From Candidatus Eiseniibacteriota bacterium (GTDB lineage: Bacteria > Orphanbacterota > Orphanbacteria > Orphanbacterales > Orphanbacteraceae), in assembly GCA_029262235.1 (NCBI GenBank), contig JAJCZU010000004.1, positions 558,001 through 622,000 of the forward strand: DNA of 64,000 nt, in the 5' to 3' direction. A program made the translations under genes and the position numbers. Positions 1 to 10,711 of this stretch are shown here, piece after piece. Every line of letters begins with the position of its first letter. The stretch's first letter is position 1. The notes under the pieces are model-generated. The model had not been told where the DNA came from. It did no database searches and saw only the letters and a list, made by a program, of their open reading frames with translations.

Positions 1-762
1 CAGCGCGATCTTCCCGCCGACGATCTCGAGTTCGGCTTTCCGATCGACGGCACGCATGACTCGAAACGCCCCGAGAATGCCGCGATTCACGCGTTCTGGA
101 AGTCGTTCGATCGTCCGTTCGATCTGCACGCCACTCTGCACAGCCTGAGCATCGGATACGGCCCGTGGTTTCTCGTGGAAGAATCGTGGAGCGGGAGACT
201 TGCGCCGCTGTATCGTGCATGCGCCGAAGCCGTGCACGCGCTCGGCTATCGTCTGCACGACATCGATCGAGCCGGCGAGAAGGGCTTTCGCAGGCTGGCG
301 CCCGGATTTTCGACGCGGCCCGACTCGCGCGCCATGCGCGCTTACTTCCTCGCGCAGAAAGACGAGAAGAGCGCCGCCCATTTCCATCCGAGTTCGATGG
401 AGTCGATCCGGGCGTTGCAGGAGGGTACTGGCGATACGCTCACTCTCGTGACGGAGATGCCGAACTTTCTGATGCCGCCCGATTGCGCGCCGCAGATCAA
501 GACCTGGCCCGATCCCGGTCTCGAAGCGTTTCGCGCGCGCCTGGCGTTCTGGATGATGCGGCTGCGCGGCAGCGATGGCAGCCGCGATGCAGGCCGCGAT
601 GCAGGCCGCGACGCAGGCGGTGACGATACGCGCGGTCGCGCGCGCGACGATACGTTGCGCGCCATCGAAACGTCAGGCATCACCCCCATGCCGATTGCCG
701 ATCAGATGCGGCTGCAGTGGGCGTTCGTTGCCGCGGGTCTCGACGCCGCTTTGAGCGAGTAG
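1..762 (+). CDS. M14-like zinc carboxypeptidase, 5'-truncated
   Basis: The frame is open from base 1, so the N-terminus lies outside the window; 253 residues and a TAG stop remain. The visible part resembles the C-terminal half of the M14 carboxypeptidase fold: DLHATLHSL (residues 41-49) carries a probable zinc-ligand His, followed by a GYGPWFLVE strand, and TEMPNF near residue 152 has the position of the catalytic Glu. The first zinc motif (HxxE) would be upstream and cannot be checked. Around residues 198-208 the codons for GRDA repeat three times (near bases 590-625), probably a recent slippage expansion in a surface loop. It converges on copA with only 18 bp between. The family call is moderate; the substrate is unknown. 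Confidence 0.6.
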   Translation, partial: QRDLPADDLEFGFPIDGTHDSKRPENAAIHAFWKSFDRPFDLHATLHSLSIGYGPWFLVEESWSGRLAPLYRACAEAVHALGYRLHDIDRAGEKGFRRLAPGFSTRPDSRAMRAYFLAQKDEKSAAHFHPSSMESIRALQEGTGDTLTLVTEMPNFLMPPDCAPQIKTWPDPGLEAFRARLAFWMMRLRGSDGSRDAGRDAGRDAGGDDTRGRARDDTLRAIETSGITPMPIADQMRLQWAFVAAGLDAALSE

Positions 763-780
763 CGCGACCAGCGTCCCGGT

Positions 781-2934
781 CTATCCCAGATCGGCGCTCC
801 TGAGGCGCAGCGAGTTGGCAATGACCGACACGGAACTCAGGCTCATGGCACCGGCCGCGATCATGGGACTCAGCAGCACTCCGAAGAACGGATAGAGCAC
901 GCCGGCCGCAACCGGAACGCCCACCGCGTTGTAGATAAACGCAAAGAACAGGTTTTGTTTGATGTTGGCCATCGCGAGGCGACTCAGGCGGCGTGCGCGC
1001 AGAATGCCGTGCAGATCGCCTTTCACGAGGGTGATCGAGGCACTCTCGATCGCCACGTCGGTACCCGTGCCCATCGCAATCCCGATGTTTGCGGTCGCGA
1101 GCGCGGGGGCGTCGTTGATGCCGTCGCCCGCCATGGCGACCACCGCACCCTCTTTCTGCAGATCGCGCACGATCGCGGCTTTCCCTTCGGGCAGCACTCC
1201 CGCGTACACGCTGTCGATCGACAGCTGACGGGCGACGGCCTGCGCCGTGGTCTCGTTGTCGCCCGTCACCATGATGACGCGGATCTTCTCCGCCCGCAGT
1301 CTGTCGATCGCCGCCGCGGTCGTTTTCTTGATCGGGTCCGTTACGCCGAGAAGGCCCGCGAACCTGCCCCCGATCGCAACGGACATCACGGTCTGCCCTT
1401 CGCGGCGCAGTTCTTCGGCGCGCTTCGATTCCGCCTCGGTCGGCTTCGCACCGGCGTCCGTCATGAGCGCGTTGTTGCCGATCGCCACTTTGCGACCGCC
1501 GACCGTTCCCAGCACGCCTTTTCCCGTTACGCTCTGAAAGTCCGTCGGCTCCTCGAACCGAATCCCGCGCGCCTGCACCTCTTCCACGATCGCCTGCGCG
1601 AGCGGATGCTCGCTTGCACGCTCGATCGCGGCGGCGGCGCTGAGCAGCGTTGTTTCGTCGACACCGGCCGCGGGTTCGACCGTTACGAGTTTCGGATTTC
1701 CTTCTGTAAGCGTCCCGGTCTTGTCGACAACGAGCGTGTCGACTTCACGAAGACCCTGGATGGCTTCCGCATTGCGAAACAGGACGCCGACACCGGCGCC
1801 TTTGCCCGTTGCCACCATGATCGACATCGGTGTCGCGAGGCCGAGTGCGCACGGACACGCAATGATCAGCACGGCAATCGCGTTCAGAAGGGCGTAGGCG
1901 AGCTTCGCTTCGACACCCAGCCACGCCCATGCGACGAACGTAATGACTGCAATGATGAGAACGGCCGGCACGAAGTAGCCGGCCACGGTGTCCGCCAGTT
2001 TCTGGATCGGCGCGCGGCTGCGCTGCGCTTCCGCGACCATGTCGACGATGCGCGAAAGCAGCGTCTCCGCGCCCACTTTCTCGGCGCGCATCAGAAGACC
2101 GCCGGTTTTGTTGATGGTCGCTCCGATCAGGGAGTCGCCCGGGCCTTTTTCGACAGGAATCGCTTCGCCCGTCACCATCGACTCGTCAACGGTGCTGGAT
2201 CCTTCGATCACTTTGCCGTCGACCGGGATTTTCTCGCCCGGCCTCACCCGGAGCCGATTGCCCGGTTCCACTTCGTCCATGGCGATGTCGCGTTCGGTTC
2301 CGTCGTCATCGACGAGTCGCGCCTCTTTCGCCGCAAGCCCGAGCAGGGACCGCACGGCCGCCCCCGTCTGCGAGCGCGCCCGCAGCTCGAGCACCTGACC
2401 GAGCAGGATCAACGTCGTGATGACGGCGGCCGCTTCGAAGTACACGCCGACCTGGCCCGTGTGCGTGCGAAACGACGCGGGGAAAATGTCCGGTACGAGT
2501 GCGGCGACGATGCTGTAGCCGTACGAGATGCCGACGCCGATTCCGATCAGCGTGAACATGTTCAGGCTGCGATTTACGATCGACTGCCACGCCTTCTGAT
2601 AGAAGGGCCAGGCGGACCAGATACAGACAGGAGTGGCCAGCGCGAGTTCGAGCCAGATGCGCAAACGGTACGAGAGCATGCGTGAGATCGGTTCGCCGGG
2701 AAGCATGTCGCCCATGCTGAGGATCAGAATCGGTACGGTCAGGCACGCTGCGAACCAGAAGCGGCGTGACATATCCCGCAGTTCGGAATCGTCCTCGTGA
2801 TACGGATCCGGAACGCCCGTGGGTTCGAGAGCCATGCCGCACTTCGGGCAGCTTCCCGGACCGTCCCGCACGATCTCGGGATGCATCGGGCATGTCCACT
2901 TCACGCCGGAAGATTTCGCTTGCGCGCCGGTCAT
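781..2934 (-). CDS. copA: Copper-translocating P1B-type ATPase with N-terminal heavy-metal-binding domain
   Basis: A 717-residue inner-membrane ATPase that exports Cu(I)/Ag(I) from the cytoplasm. Visible motifs: a Cys/His heavy-metal-binding domain (WTCPMHPE...CPKCGM, residues 13-34) instead of the usual ferredoxin-like HMA domain; TGEA 255-258; the transport-site CPC 360-362; DKTGT with phosphorylated Asp 404; the SEHP nucleotide-binding motif; and the GDGINDAP hinge. The start is the ATG at 2934, which overlaps the cusA stop as TGATG, implying translational coupling; the long open frame upstream of it is cusA in another frame. Last gene of the copper operon. Cu(I)/Ag(I) specificity is inferred from CPC and the cus neighbours. 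Confidence 0.95.
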   Translation of the reverse strand: MTGAQAKSSGVKWTCPMHPEIVRDGPGSCPKCGMALEPTGVPDPYHEDDSELRDMSRRFWFAACLTVPILILSMGDMLPGEPISRMLSYRLRIWLELALATPVCIWSAWPFYQKAWQSIVNRSLNMFTLIGIGVGISYGYSIVAALVPDIFPASFRTHTGQVGVYFEAAAVITTLILLGQVLELRARSQTGAAVRSLLGLAAKEARLVDDDGTERDIAMDEVEPGNRLRVRPGEKIPVDGKVIEGSSTVDESMVTGEAIPVEKGPGDSLIGATINKTGGLLMRAEKVGAETLLSRIVDMVAEAQRSRAPIQKLADTVAGYFVPAVLIIAVITFVAWAWLGVEAKLAYALLNAIAVLIIACPCALGLATPMSIMVATGKGAGVGVLFRNAEAIQGLREVDTLVVDKTGTLTEGNPKLVTVEPAAGVDETTLLSAAAAIERASEHPLAQAIVEEVQARGIRFEEPTDFQSVTGKGVLGTVGGRKVAIGNNALMTDAGAKPTEAESKRAEELRREGQTVMSVAIGGRFAGLLGVTDPIKKTTAAAIDRLRAEKIRVIMVTGDNETTAQAVARQLSIDSVYAGVLPEGKAAIVRDLQKEGAVVAMAGDGINDAPALATANIGIAMGTGTDVAIESASITLVKGDLHGILRARRLSRLAMANIKQNLFFAFIYNAVGVPVAAGVLYPFFGVLLSPMIAAGAMSLSSVSVIANSLRLRSADLG

Positions 2935-5900
2935 CACGATCCCCTTTCCGCCCGCGGCCGGCCGCCGGCAATCCGCCGTTCCATGACGGCGCAGTAAAGT
3001 ACGGGTACGAGAATTGTCGAAAGAACGACGAAGATCATCCCGCCGAATGACGGAATCGCCATCGGAATCATGATGTCCGCGCCGCGGCCCGTTGATGTGA
3101 GTACCGGGAGCAGCGCGAGGATCGTCGTCCCCACCGTCATGAGACAAGGCCGAATACGTTGACGGCCGGCGGTCAGTGTCGCTTCGCGAATCTCCGCGAT
3201 CGATTGCGGCTTGAGACGATCGAACGACTGGTTCAGGTACGTTCCGATGATGACGCCGTCGTCGGTGGCGATTCCGAAGAGCGCCAGAAATCCGACCCAG
3301 ACGGCGACGCTCAGATTCACCGGGTGAACGAGGAACAGGTCGCGCATCGAGACGCCGAGCAGAGAGAAGTCGAGAAACCAGCTCTGCCCGTACATCCAGA
3401 GCATCAGAAAGCCGCCCGCCCACGCGATCCCGACGCCCGAGAATACGAGAGACGCGGTTACGGCCGACCGGAACTGGAAATACAGAATCAGAAAGATGAC
3501 GACGAGCGAAAGCGGAAGCACGACCGAGAGCCGCTTCTGTGCGCGCACCTGATTCTCGTAGCTCCCCGCGAACGTGTAGCTGACACCCGCGGGCACCGTA
3601 AGGTCGCCCGACGCGATACGCGTGTCGAGCCATGCGCGCGCGTTCTCGACGACATCGACTTCGGCGATGCCGTCGTCCTTGTCGAAGATCACGTAACCGA
3701 GCAGGAACGTGTCTTCGCTTTTGATGACCTGCGGGCCGCGCACGTAGCGGATGTCGGTCAGTTCGGCGAGCGGGATCGACGCGCCGCCGGGGGAGGTGAC
3801 GAAGATGCGCTCGATGTCGTCGATGTTGTCACGCAGTTCACGCATGTAACGCACGCGAACGGGATAGCGCTCGCGGCCTTCGACCGTGCGCGAGACGGGC
3901 TTTCCGCCGATCGCGGATTCGATCACGTTCTGCACGTTCTCGAGATGAATGCCGTGGCGCGCGATCGACTGCCGATCGATATGGATCTCGTAGTACGGTT
4001 TGCCGACGATGCGATCGGCGATCACGGTGTTGGCGCGAACGCCGGGAACCTGCTTCAGTTCGCGTTCGAGTTCGAGTCCGAAGGCTTCGATCGTCGGGAG
4101 GTCGGGACCTTTGACTTTGATGCCGAGCGGGGCGCGCATGCCGCTCTGGAGCATCACGATGCGAGCCGCGATCGGCTGCAGTTTCGGCGCGCCCGTCGTG
4201 CCCGGGATCTTCGTTGCCTTCCCGATCGCGTCCCAGATGTCTTCGGGACTGCGCACGCCGGGCCAGGCGGCGCGCCCCTCGTTCAGGTCCGGGTCGAGCG
4301 CCGGCCGCCATACGCGGAACGGGCGCCCGCCGCGATCCGGTATCAGCGCTCCCGCCTCGTCGCGAACGAACCGGCCCTGCACGACATACGGTTCGCCGTC
4401 GGGCGCGTTCACCGGGTCGCCTTCCGCGGTCCGGAAGAGATCGTTCTCGCTCCGGTCGAAACGAAAACGCAGTCTCCGCCCCGCTTCGTCGTGCCGATAC
4501 TCGGCGTGGTAATCGATAATCGTCTCGATCATCGATACGGGAGCGGGGTCGAGCGGCGATTCGACGCGCCCGAGTTTCCCGACGGCGCTTCGCACTTCGG
4601 GAATCGCCTGAATCGACATGTCCTGTTTGCGAAGCACGTCGTACGCTTCGCCGATCGACGCATGCGGCATGGTCGTCGGCATGAACAGGAACGAACCCTC
4701 GTCGAGCGCCGGCATGAACTCGCGCCCGAGTCCGGGGAATGCATGCGCCACGGCGCTGACGGGCGCAAACGTGCGAACCGGTGCGGGGAGCCACGGGAAC
4801 AGCCGGTCGAATCCGAGCCACGCCATGCCGCCGAACAACAGAACGGTGCCCGGTATCAGCAGGAACTTGCGCTTGTTCGCAAGCGCCCATCCGAGGATTC
4901 TGCCGTACGCTCTTTGATAGAGAAGCAGCGCGCCGAGCAGTCCGCCGATCACAACGAACACAAAAAAGACGTTACGGACGAGCCCTCGTTCCGGGCCGAG
5001 CGGAAGCCATTCCATCGACAGAATAATGAGTACGACGCCCGCGACGATCAGGGGGACGTACGGACGCGCGGGTCCGGTCGTTTTCTTTCTTCTGCGGAAC
5101 AGAATGTGAGCGGCCGCCGGAATGATGAAGAGCGCAACCAGTACGGCCGCGCTCAGCGCGAATGTTTTCGTGAAAGCGAGCGGGCGGAACAGTTTTCCCT
5201 CGGCCGCGGTCAGCGTAAAGACGGGCAGAAAACTGACGACGGTCGTCGCGACCGCGGTGAGTACCGCGCTGCCGACTTCGCGCGTGGCGCGCTCCACGAT
5301 CGCGAGCCGGGATTCGTCGGGATCGGCCGACTCGAAATGTTTCAGTATGCTCTCGCAGACAACGATTCCCATGTCGACCATGGTCCCGATCGCGATGGCG
5401 ATGCCTGACAGCGCTACGATATTCGCGTCGATGCCGAACGTGCGCATCCCGATGAAACAGATGAGCACCGCGAGCGGCAGAAGCGCGGCGATGAGCAGCG
5501 AACTCCGCAGGTAAAGCACCATCAGAATCACGACGAGAATCGTTACGAGAATTTCTTCGCGAAGGGCGGTCTCCAGTGTCTCGATCGTCTCGTGAATGAG
5601 TTCGGTGCGATCGTAGAACGGCACGATCGTGAGCTGCGACACAGTGCCGTCTTCGAGCGTCTTCTTCGGCAGCCCGGGCGCGATCTCGGCGATCTTCTTC
5701 TTGACGGCTTCGATGGTCGCAAGCGGGTTGTCGCCGTACCGGACGACGACGACACCACCGACGACTTCGGTGCCTCCCTTGTCGAGCACGCCGCGGCGAA
5801 GGGCCGGGCCGAGCTGCACGTGGGCCACGTCCTTCACAAGCACGGGCGTGCCGTCTTCCGCGCGGACGACCGCGTTTTCGAGATCCTCGACTTCCCGCAC

Positions 5901-6680
5901 GAACCCGACGCCGCGGATCACGTATTCCACGCCGTTTCGCTCGATGGTGCGCGCGCCGACGTCGAGATTCGACATCTTGACCGAAGCGATCACCTGTTCG
6001 AGCGAAACACCGTAGGCGCGCATCGCGTCCGGATCGACGTCGACCTGATACTCCTGCACGAACCCGCCGACGGACGCGACTTCGCTGACGCCCTTCGCCG
6101 ACGCGAGCGCGTAGCGAACGTGCCAGTCCTGCGTGCTGCGAATCTCGTGGGGATCCCAGCCGCCCGTCGGTTTGCCGCCCTCGTCACGCCCTTCGATCGT
6201 GTACCAGTAAATCTGGCCGAGCGCGGTGGCGTCGGGACCGAGCGCGGGCTTCGCTCCGTCGGGAAGCGTCCCGGCGGGAAGGCTCGCGAGCTTCTCGAGG
6301 ATGCGTGACCGCGACCAGTAGAACTCGACGTCTTCTTCGAAGATCATGTAAATCGTCGAAAAGCCGAACATCGAAAAACTGCGCACGGTTTTCACGCCCG
6401 GGATCCCGAGCAGGGATACTGTGAGCGGATAGGAAATCTGATCTTCGACGTCCTGGGGAGATCGCCCTTCCCATGTCGTGAAAACGATCTGCTGATTCTC
6501 GCCGATGTCGGGAATCGCGTCGACATGCACAGGGTCGCGCGGCAAATTGCCGACGTTCCAGTCGAACGGCGCCACGAGTGTGCCCCACGCCACGATGCCC
6601 ATCACGAGAATCGCCACCACGAGCTTCTGGCGAAGGAAGAAACTGATCATGCGATCAAGAATGCCGGACTCTTTATTCAT
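2934..6680 (-). CDS. cusA: CusA/CzcA-type heavy-metal efflux RND transporter
   Basis: A 1248-residue RND pump that uses proton flux to drive metal through the CusCBA tripartite channel. The N-terminus (one TM segment then a periplasmic loop with [14 protein letters not shown]) and the C-terminal half ([25 protein letters not shown]) match the heavy-metal RND subfamily. It is about 200 residues longer than E. coli CusA. The extra length lies in a membrane/cytoplasmic insert near the midpoint and in a charged periplasmic insert holding [16 protein letters not shown]. The start ATG overlaps the cusB stop as ATGA and its stop overlaps the copA start. Cu/Ag specificity is inferred from copA and the HMBD on CusB rather than from pump residues. 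Confidence 0.93.
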   Translation of the reverse strand: MNKESGILDRMISFFLRQKLVVAILVMGIVAWGTLVAPFDWNVGNLPRDPVHVDAIPDIGENQQIVFTTWEGRSPQDVEDQISYPLTVSLLGIPGVKTVRSFSMFGFSTIYMIFEEDVEFYWSRSRILEKLASLPAGTLPDGAKPALGPDATALGQIYWYTIEGRDEGGKPTGGWDPHEIRSTQDWHVRYALASAKGVSEVASVGGFVQEYQVDVDPDAMRAYGVSLEQVIASVKMSNLDVGARTIERNGVEYVIRGVGFVREVEDLENAVVRAEDGTPVLVKDVAHVQLGPALRRGVLDKGGTEVVGGVVVVRYGDNPLATIEAVKKKIAEIAPGLPKKTLEDGTVSQLTIVPFYDRTELIHETIETLETALREEILVTILVVILMVLYLRSSLLIAALLPLAVLICFIGMRTFGIDANIVALSGIAIAIGTMVDMGIVVCESILKHFESADPDESRLAIVERATREVGSAVLTAVATTVVSFLPVFTLTAAEGKLFRPLAFTKTFALSAAVLVALFIIPAAAHILFRRRKKTTGPARPYVPLIVAGVVLIILSMEWLPLGPERGLVRNVFFVFVVIGGLLGALLLYQRAYGRILGWALANKRKFLLIPGTVLLFGGMAWLGFDRLFPWLPAPVRTFAPVSAVAHAFPGLGREFMPALDEGSFLFMPTTMPHASIGEAYDVLRKQDMSIQAIPEVRSAVGKLGRVESPLDPAPVSMIETIIDYHAEYRHDEAGRRLRFRFDRSENDLFRTAEGDPVNAPDGEPYVVQGRFVRDEAGALIPDRGGRPFRVWRPALDPDLNEGRAAWPGVRSPEDIWDAIGKATKIPGTTGAPKLQPIAARIVMLQSGMRAPLGIKVKGPDLPTIEAFGLELERELKQVPGVRANTVIADRIVGKPYYEIHIDRQSIARHGIHLENVQNVIESAIGGKPVSRTVEGRERYPVRVRYMRELRDNIDDIERIFVTSPGGASIPLAELTDIRYVRGPQVIKSEDTFLLGYVIFDKDDGIAEVDVVENARAWLDTRIASGDLTVPAGVSYTFAGSYENQVRAQKRLSVVLPLSLVVIFLILYFQFRSAVTASLVFSGVGIAWAGGFLMLWMYGQSWFLDFSLLGVSMRDLFLVHPVNLSVAVWVGFLALFGIATDDGVIIGTYLNQSFDRLKPQSIAEIREATLTAGRQRIRPCLMTVGTTILALLPVLTSTGRGADIMIPMAIPSFGGMIFVVLSTILVPVLYCAVMERRIAGGRPRAERGS

Positions 6681-8458
6681 TGTGCGGCCTGACTTCCGCC
6701 CGCCGCGGCGTCCGGAGACAACACGACCCTGGTCTGCGAACCGCAGCGATACATCGCGGACCCGAAGTACGGGTTTTCAGTCTGGCTCGCCGTCTGCAGC
6801 CAGGCGGCGCCCTTGTTGTGATCGGCCATCGGGCAATGGAAGATCGAAACCGTCTTTGCATACTCGGGACGGAACGTTTCGGTGATCGGAATCATGGCGT
6901 TCGACATCGGCAGAAATGCCTCTCGCGCAATCGCCAGATCGGCCGCGCTCTCCAGAGCATGGGCCGCCCGGGCGGCTTCCATCGAGAGCGCCTCCCACTC
7001 GGATCGCGCGCTCTCATCAAGGCTCGACGGATCGATCGCGTGGAGTCCATGAGCAAGTGCAGTCGCTCCTTTTTGCGCGGTTGCCAGATCATCCACGCTG
7101 AGTGCGGCGCCGACGGCAAGGTAGTGGCCGAGCGCGACCCCCGCGCTCTTTCGAAAGTTCGCCGAGACCGTGCCGTAGTCCATGCTTCCCGCGCTCATCA
7201 TGCTCGTCTTCGCCTGGATCTGAAGCGCGCTGTCGATCTTGAATGCGCCGTTCGTGACGACGCGCTCGCCTTCGCGAAGCCCGCTCTTTATGACCTGCAT
7301 GTCGCCGGCGCGCGTTCCGAGCACGACTTCGCGGCCCGTGTAGCGTCCCGGCTCGTCTTCGACATAGACGACAGCACGTTTGCCCGTCACGAGGAGCGCG
7401 GTCGCGGGGATCACGAGCGGATCGCCTTCGCCTGCGCCGCCAGTCCAGGGTGCGCGGATCGTTGCGCGCGCAAAGAGTCCAGGCTTCAGCCGGCCGTCGC
7501 CGTTCTTCACCGCAACGCGCACTTTCGCGGTCCGTGTCTTTGTGTTGAGCACAGGGTCGATAAACTCGATCGAGCCTTCGAACGTCTCGCCGGGAAAGGC
7601 GCCTGTCTTGAACTGGACGATCTGCCCGGTGCGAAGCCAGGGAAGGTCGGACTCGTACGCGTCGATCTGCAGCCAGAGCTCGGAGAGGTCCGTGATCGAA
7701 AAGAGATGCTGCCCTTCTTTGAACGTGGACCCTTCGGATACGGCGCGATGCGTGATCGTGCCGCTCACGGGCGCCACGATCGTGATGCGCGTCATCGGCG
7801 TTCCGCTTTTTTCGATCGCACTGATTTGAGCGTCGCTCAGACCCCAGAGCCGCAGTCGCTCACGCGCCGCGTCGACCGCCGTCGACGCCGTTCCTGAGCG
7901 CGCGCTCGCACGCATGGTCTGAATCAGCGCTTCCTGGGCGGAGTACGCTTCGGGACTGTAGAGCTCGTAGAGGCGGTCGCCCCTTCGAACCGAGGCGCCC
8001 TCGAAGTTGACGTACAGTTTTTCGACGCGCCCGGGAACCCAGGCCGTGATTTCGCGAACCCGCGGCTCGGCGACTTCGAGCGTGCCGAGCAGGCGGAGGC
8101 TCTTCGCCACCGGTCTTCGAACGGCCATGGCGGTCTGCACTTCCGCGATTGCGCGGGCGGCAGGCGAAAGCGTGAGCGTCCGGGGGCCGTCGTCTCCGCC
8201 GCCGGATGTTTCGAGTGGGATGAGGTCCATGCCGCAGATCGGACACTGCCCGGGTTCCGGCAGCTGGATCTGCGGGTGCATCGAGCATGTCCAGATCGTC
8301 GCTTCGGCCGTATTCGTTTCCAGGCCGGGGCTCATCGCGTCGTGTTCGTGCGCTCCGCCCGCACGCATGGAGGCGCCGAAGTAGCCGATCAGCAGAGCCG
8401 CCAGGATCGTAGCTCCCCAGACGGCGGGCATTTTCCATGGACTCGTGAGTCGCGTCAT
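6677..8458 (-). CDS. cusB: CusB-type periplasmic adaptor with HMBD and DUF3347-like domains
   Basis: A 593-residue membrane-fusion protein linking the RND pump to the outer-membrane factor. Order: N-terminal membrane anchor (about 12-30), Cys/His heavy-metal-binding domain (WTCSMHPQ...CPICGM, about 56-77), adaptor core with the lipoyl hairpin and beta-barrel (GRVEKLYVNFEGASVRRGDRLYEL is part of the hairpin region), and a C-terminal DUF3347-like helical domain (FHCPMADHNKGAAW near the end). The two metal-binding ends suggest that it also captures periplasmic Cu(I)/Ag(I) for delivery to CusA. It overlaps cusC upstream and cusA downstream by ATGA. DUF3347 is called by motif only. Confidence 0.92.
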   Translation of the reverse strand: MTRLTSPWKMPAVWGATILAALLIGYFGASMRAGGAHEHDAMSPGLETNTAEATIWTCSMHPQIQLPEPGQCPICGMDLIPLETSGGGDDGPRTLTLSPAARAIAEVQTAMAVRRPVAKSLRLLGTLEVAEPRVREITAWVPGRVEKLYVNFEGASVRRGDRLYELYSPEAYSAQEALIQTMRASARSGTASTAVDAARERLRLWGLSDAQISAIEKSGTPMTRITIVAPVSGTITHRAVSEGSTFKEGQHLFSITDLSELWLQIDAYESDLPWLRTGQIVQFKTGAFPGETFEGSIEFIDPVLNTKTRTAKVRVAVKNGDGRLKPGLFARATIRAPWTGGAGEGDPLVIPATALLVTGKRAVVYVEDEPGRYTGREVVLGTRAGDMQVIKSGLREGERVVTNGAFKIDSALQIQAKTSMMSAGSMDYGTVSANFRKSAGVALGHYLAVGAALSVDDLATAQKGATALAHGLHAIDPSSLDESARSEWEALSMEAARAAHALESAADLAIAREAFLPMSNAMIPITETFRPEYAKTVSIFHCPMADHNKGAAWLQTASQTENPYFGSAMYRCGSQTRVVLSPDAAAGGSQAAQ

Positions 8459-9864
8459 GGCGAGTTTTCCTTTCCGAGCGGGGAGGTTGCTTTTCCGCCC
8501 GCGAGTCTTTCGATTGCGGCTGCGGCATTCGCGCGATCCGCCGCCGCGCGCTCTCTGGCGAGCGCGAATTCGAGCAAGGTTCGTTCGGCGTCGATCAGGT
8601 CGAGGAAGTCGGCCGTCCCTGTCATGAATGCCGACGTGCTCGTCTCGTACATCTCCCCGGCGCGGGGAACGAGAACGTCGTCATAAAGTTCGATGCGCCG
8701 GCCGTGGTCACGATATTCGAAGAGGGCCAGCTCCCATTCGGCGCGCAGCCGGTTCTTTTCGTCGGCCAGGCGCTCCTCCGATGCCCGCACGCGGGCGCGC
8801 GCCTCGTTTTTCTCCGCCCTGTACTTGCCGAACCAGAGCGGAAGCCGGACGCTGGCCATCGCGATCGCCGCATCCTGCCCGTTGTCCGGCGGACTGGCGA
8901 TTTCGGACTTGTCCGTCACGATGTATTCGATGCCCAGTGTGAGATCGGGGACGGCGCTCTTTCCTGCCAGGTCGCCTGCCGCACGGGACTTCTCGATCAT
9001 GGCTTCGAGTTCACGAATGCGCGGGTTCGCATCGAGGACGTTCGCTTCCCCGTCTTCTGTTGATGTTGCGTAGTCGGCCGGTTCAACCGGCAGAGCGGCG
9101 TAGGAAGCCGACGCCGGAACGGCGAGATCATGCGAAGCGGGGAAGTCGAGTTCGGCACGGAGGCTCTGCACGAGCGGATTCCTGCGGTCTTCCAGCGTGC
9201 GGACTCTGTCTTCCAGTCGCCCGCGTTCGATCTGTGTTTTCAGCACGTGTCCGTACGATCGCCGGCCGGACGCGTATTCCTTGAGCAGAACCTCCTCCAG
9301 CGACGAGAGAAGCACGGCATTTTCTTTCGTGATTGCGATCGCGTTTTCCAGATACAGAAGCTCGTTCCAGATCCTTGTAACGCGTTCGCGGAGCGCCCGG
9401 TGTGCGGACTCAAAACGAGCGGCGGCGGCGTTCGCCTCATGAACCGCCACTTCGCCACGGAGCCCGCGCTTCCCGAACAGGGGGAAGCTCTGGGCCAGGC
9501 CGAATTTCTGAGTCTGCGGCCCCACACGGGTTTCCACGGACTCGAGAAAGTACGCGTACGTGAAGTTCGGGTCCGGCAGCGCGCGCGCCTGGGGAACACG
9601 GTCGAGCGCCGCTTTCCACTCTTCACGTTTCGCCTGCAGAGCCCGGTTCGAGCGAACCGACTCTTCGAGCAGCGAAGCCAGCGTGATCGCATCCGGGGCA
9701 GCGCGAACAGCACCGCCGGAGTCCTCGCTACCGGCCCGCACCTCGTAAGCCTTCTCCCAGTCGTGGCGCGCCTGCTGCTCCCCCGTCGTGCCGCACCCGG
9801 CAAGGACCAGGAATGCGAGGGGGAGCGCGAACAGGCGCGCGCGCGTCCTGCGATGTCGTTTCAT
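8455..9864 (-). CDS. cusC: CusC/TolC-family outer-membrane efflux lipoprotein
   Basis: A 469-residue outer-membrane factor that forms the exit duct for the Cus pump. It starts with a lipoprotein signal (MKRHRRTRARLFALPLAFL, lipobox LAGC), followed by the two-fold helical repeats of the TolC fold (LEESVRSNRALQAKREEW; a second copy with ANPRIRELEAMIEKSRAAGD). The ATG at 9864 was chosen because a GGAG lies at good distance and it places the basic n-region of the signal first; an in-frame codon at 9906 would add 14 non-signal-like residues. It lies 25 bp after the triple-motif metal protein and overlaps cusB by ATGA. Confidence 0.9.
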   Translation of the reverse strand: MKRHRRTRARLFALPLAFLVLAGCGTTGEQQARHDWEKAYEVRAGSEDSGGAVRAAPDAITLASLLEESVRSNRALQAKREEWKAALDRVPQARALPDPNFTYAYFLESVETRVGPQTQKFGLAQSFPLFGKRGLRGEVAVHEANAAAARFESAHRALRERVTRIWNELLYLENAIAITKENAVLLSSLEEVLLKEYASGRRSYGHVLKTQIERGRLEDRVRTLEDRRNPLVQSLRAELDFPASHDLAVPASASYAALPVEPADYATSTEDGEANVLDANPRIRELEAMIEKSRAAGDLAGKSAVPDLTLGIEYIVTDKSEIASPPDNGQDAAIAMASVRLPLWFGKYRAEKNEARARVRASEERLADEKNRLRAEWELALFEYRDHGRRIELYDDVLVPRAGEMYETSTSAFMTGTADFLDLIDAERTLLEFALARERAAADRANAAAAIERLAGGKATSPLGKENSP

Positions 9865-9889
9865 GTCACCATCTCCGCCCGGGCTCGGC

Positions 9890-10564
9890 TCAGTGCTGGT
9901 GATCATGCGACTCGTGGTCGTCGTGTGCGCTCTTCGCGCCCGCCTCTAGCTTTGCAAGAGCGGCAGCGGGATCAGCTTTGAACTTGTCGATGCATCCCGA
10001 GCAGCAGAGGCGCACGAGGCGGCCGGCATATACATAGTCGTATGCTTCGCCCATGCTTCCGAGCGGCTCGCCCGAGATCGGGCAGACCGTCGCCGTGTAC
10101 GATTTTGCCTGCGTGGCGATGACCGCCTGGTCCAGCTTGGCGATGAACGCGGCGGGGTTCGCGGCCAGCTTGTCCTGGCATCCCGAGCAGCAGAGACGGA
10201 CGAGGCGGTTCCCGACGATCCGGTTGATCGGTTCACCCATCGAACCAAGCGCTTCCCCGCTTACGGGGCACGTGCCCAGCGGATAGATCGGAAGCTGCGT
10301 TTCGATGATCAGGGCGTCGAGTTTTTCGACGAACGCGGCCGGTTCCTTCTTGAAGTCGCCGACACAGCTTTTGCAGCAGAACGTGATTTCACGTCCTTCG
10401 TGCATCATGGAAATGGCGCCCGCGTCGAGCGTTTCGCCGGAAACGACACAGACGGACAACGGGTACGAGGCGAAATCGGAAATGGCGGGCGTTTCGACAG
10501 CGTCGGCTGCGTATGCTGCGCCGGAGCCCAGTAGAATGGCGAACAATGCTTTCAGAGTATTCAT
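9890..10564 (-). CDS. Periplasmic protein with three tandem Cys metal-binding repeats and His tail
   Basis: A 224-residue exported protein (signal to about residue 20, AYAAD). It has three copies of one module of about 65 residues: CVVSGE...FCCKSC, CPVSGE...LCCSGC and CPISGE...LCCSGC, each followed by a helix ending PAA...KLD/KLE. The tail is a His/Asp cluster (DDHESHDHQH). The module resembles TRASH/YHS-type Cys motifs, so the protein probably binds or delivers Cu(I)/Ag(I) in the periplasm. Repeats 2 and 3 (LGSMGE...NRLVRLCCSGC versus LGSMGE...GRLVRLCCSGC) are closer to each other than to repeat 1, suggesting stepwise duplication. Second gene of the copper operon. The metal is inferred from context. 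Confidence 0.8.
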   Translation of the reverse strand: MNTLKALFAILLGSGAAYAADAVETPAISDFASYPLSVCVVSGETLDAGAISMMHEGREITFCCKSCVGDFKKEPAAFVEKLDALIIETQLPIYPLGTCPVSGEALGSMGEPINRIVGNRLVRLCCSGCQDKLAANPAAFIAKLDQAVIATQAKSYTATVCPISGEPLGSMGEAYDYVYAGRLVRLCCSGCIDKFKADPAAALAKLEAGAKSAHDDHESHDHQH

Positions 10565-10711
10565 GACTTGTTCCTCTCGAGAGACTCGTGGGAATTCGCG
10601 CGCCGGTCGTCAGTGAAATGAAAGACGATCCGGTACATGGGATTACGAGTGGAGAGAGCGCGCAGAAACGCGGGATCGATATCCCGTCGCCGGCTCTCGT
10701 TCACGAGAGGT

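Noticed and set aside
590-625. Short tandem repeat as a CRISPR or mobile-element sign
   Set aside because: Three 12-base units inside a coding frame with no spacers; simple slippage explains it.
955-2685. 576-codon open frame opposite copA
   Set aside because: It lies entirely antisense to a gene with all P-type ATPase motifs, and its translation is low-complexity Arg/His/Asp sequence typical of the shadow of a GC-rich gene.
2935-3633. N-terminal extension of copA through cusA
   Set aside because: The frame is open but the translation has no metal-binding or membrane features, and the TGATG junction with cusA gives a natural start at 2934.
3159-5408. 749-codon open frame opposite cusA
   Set aside because: Antisense to a well-supported RND pump; composition is Arg/Asp/Glu-rich with no domain.
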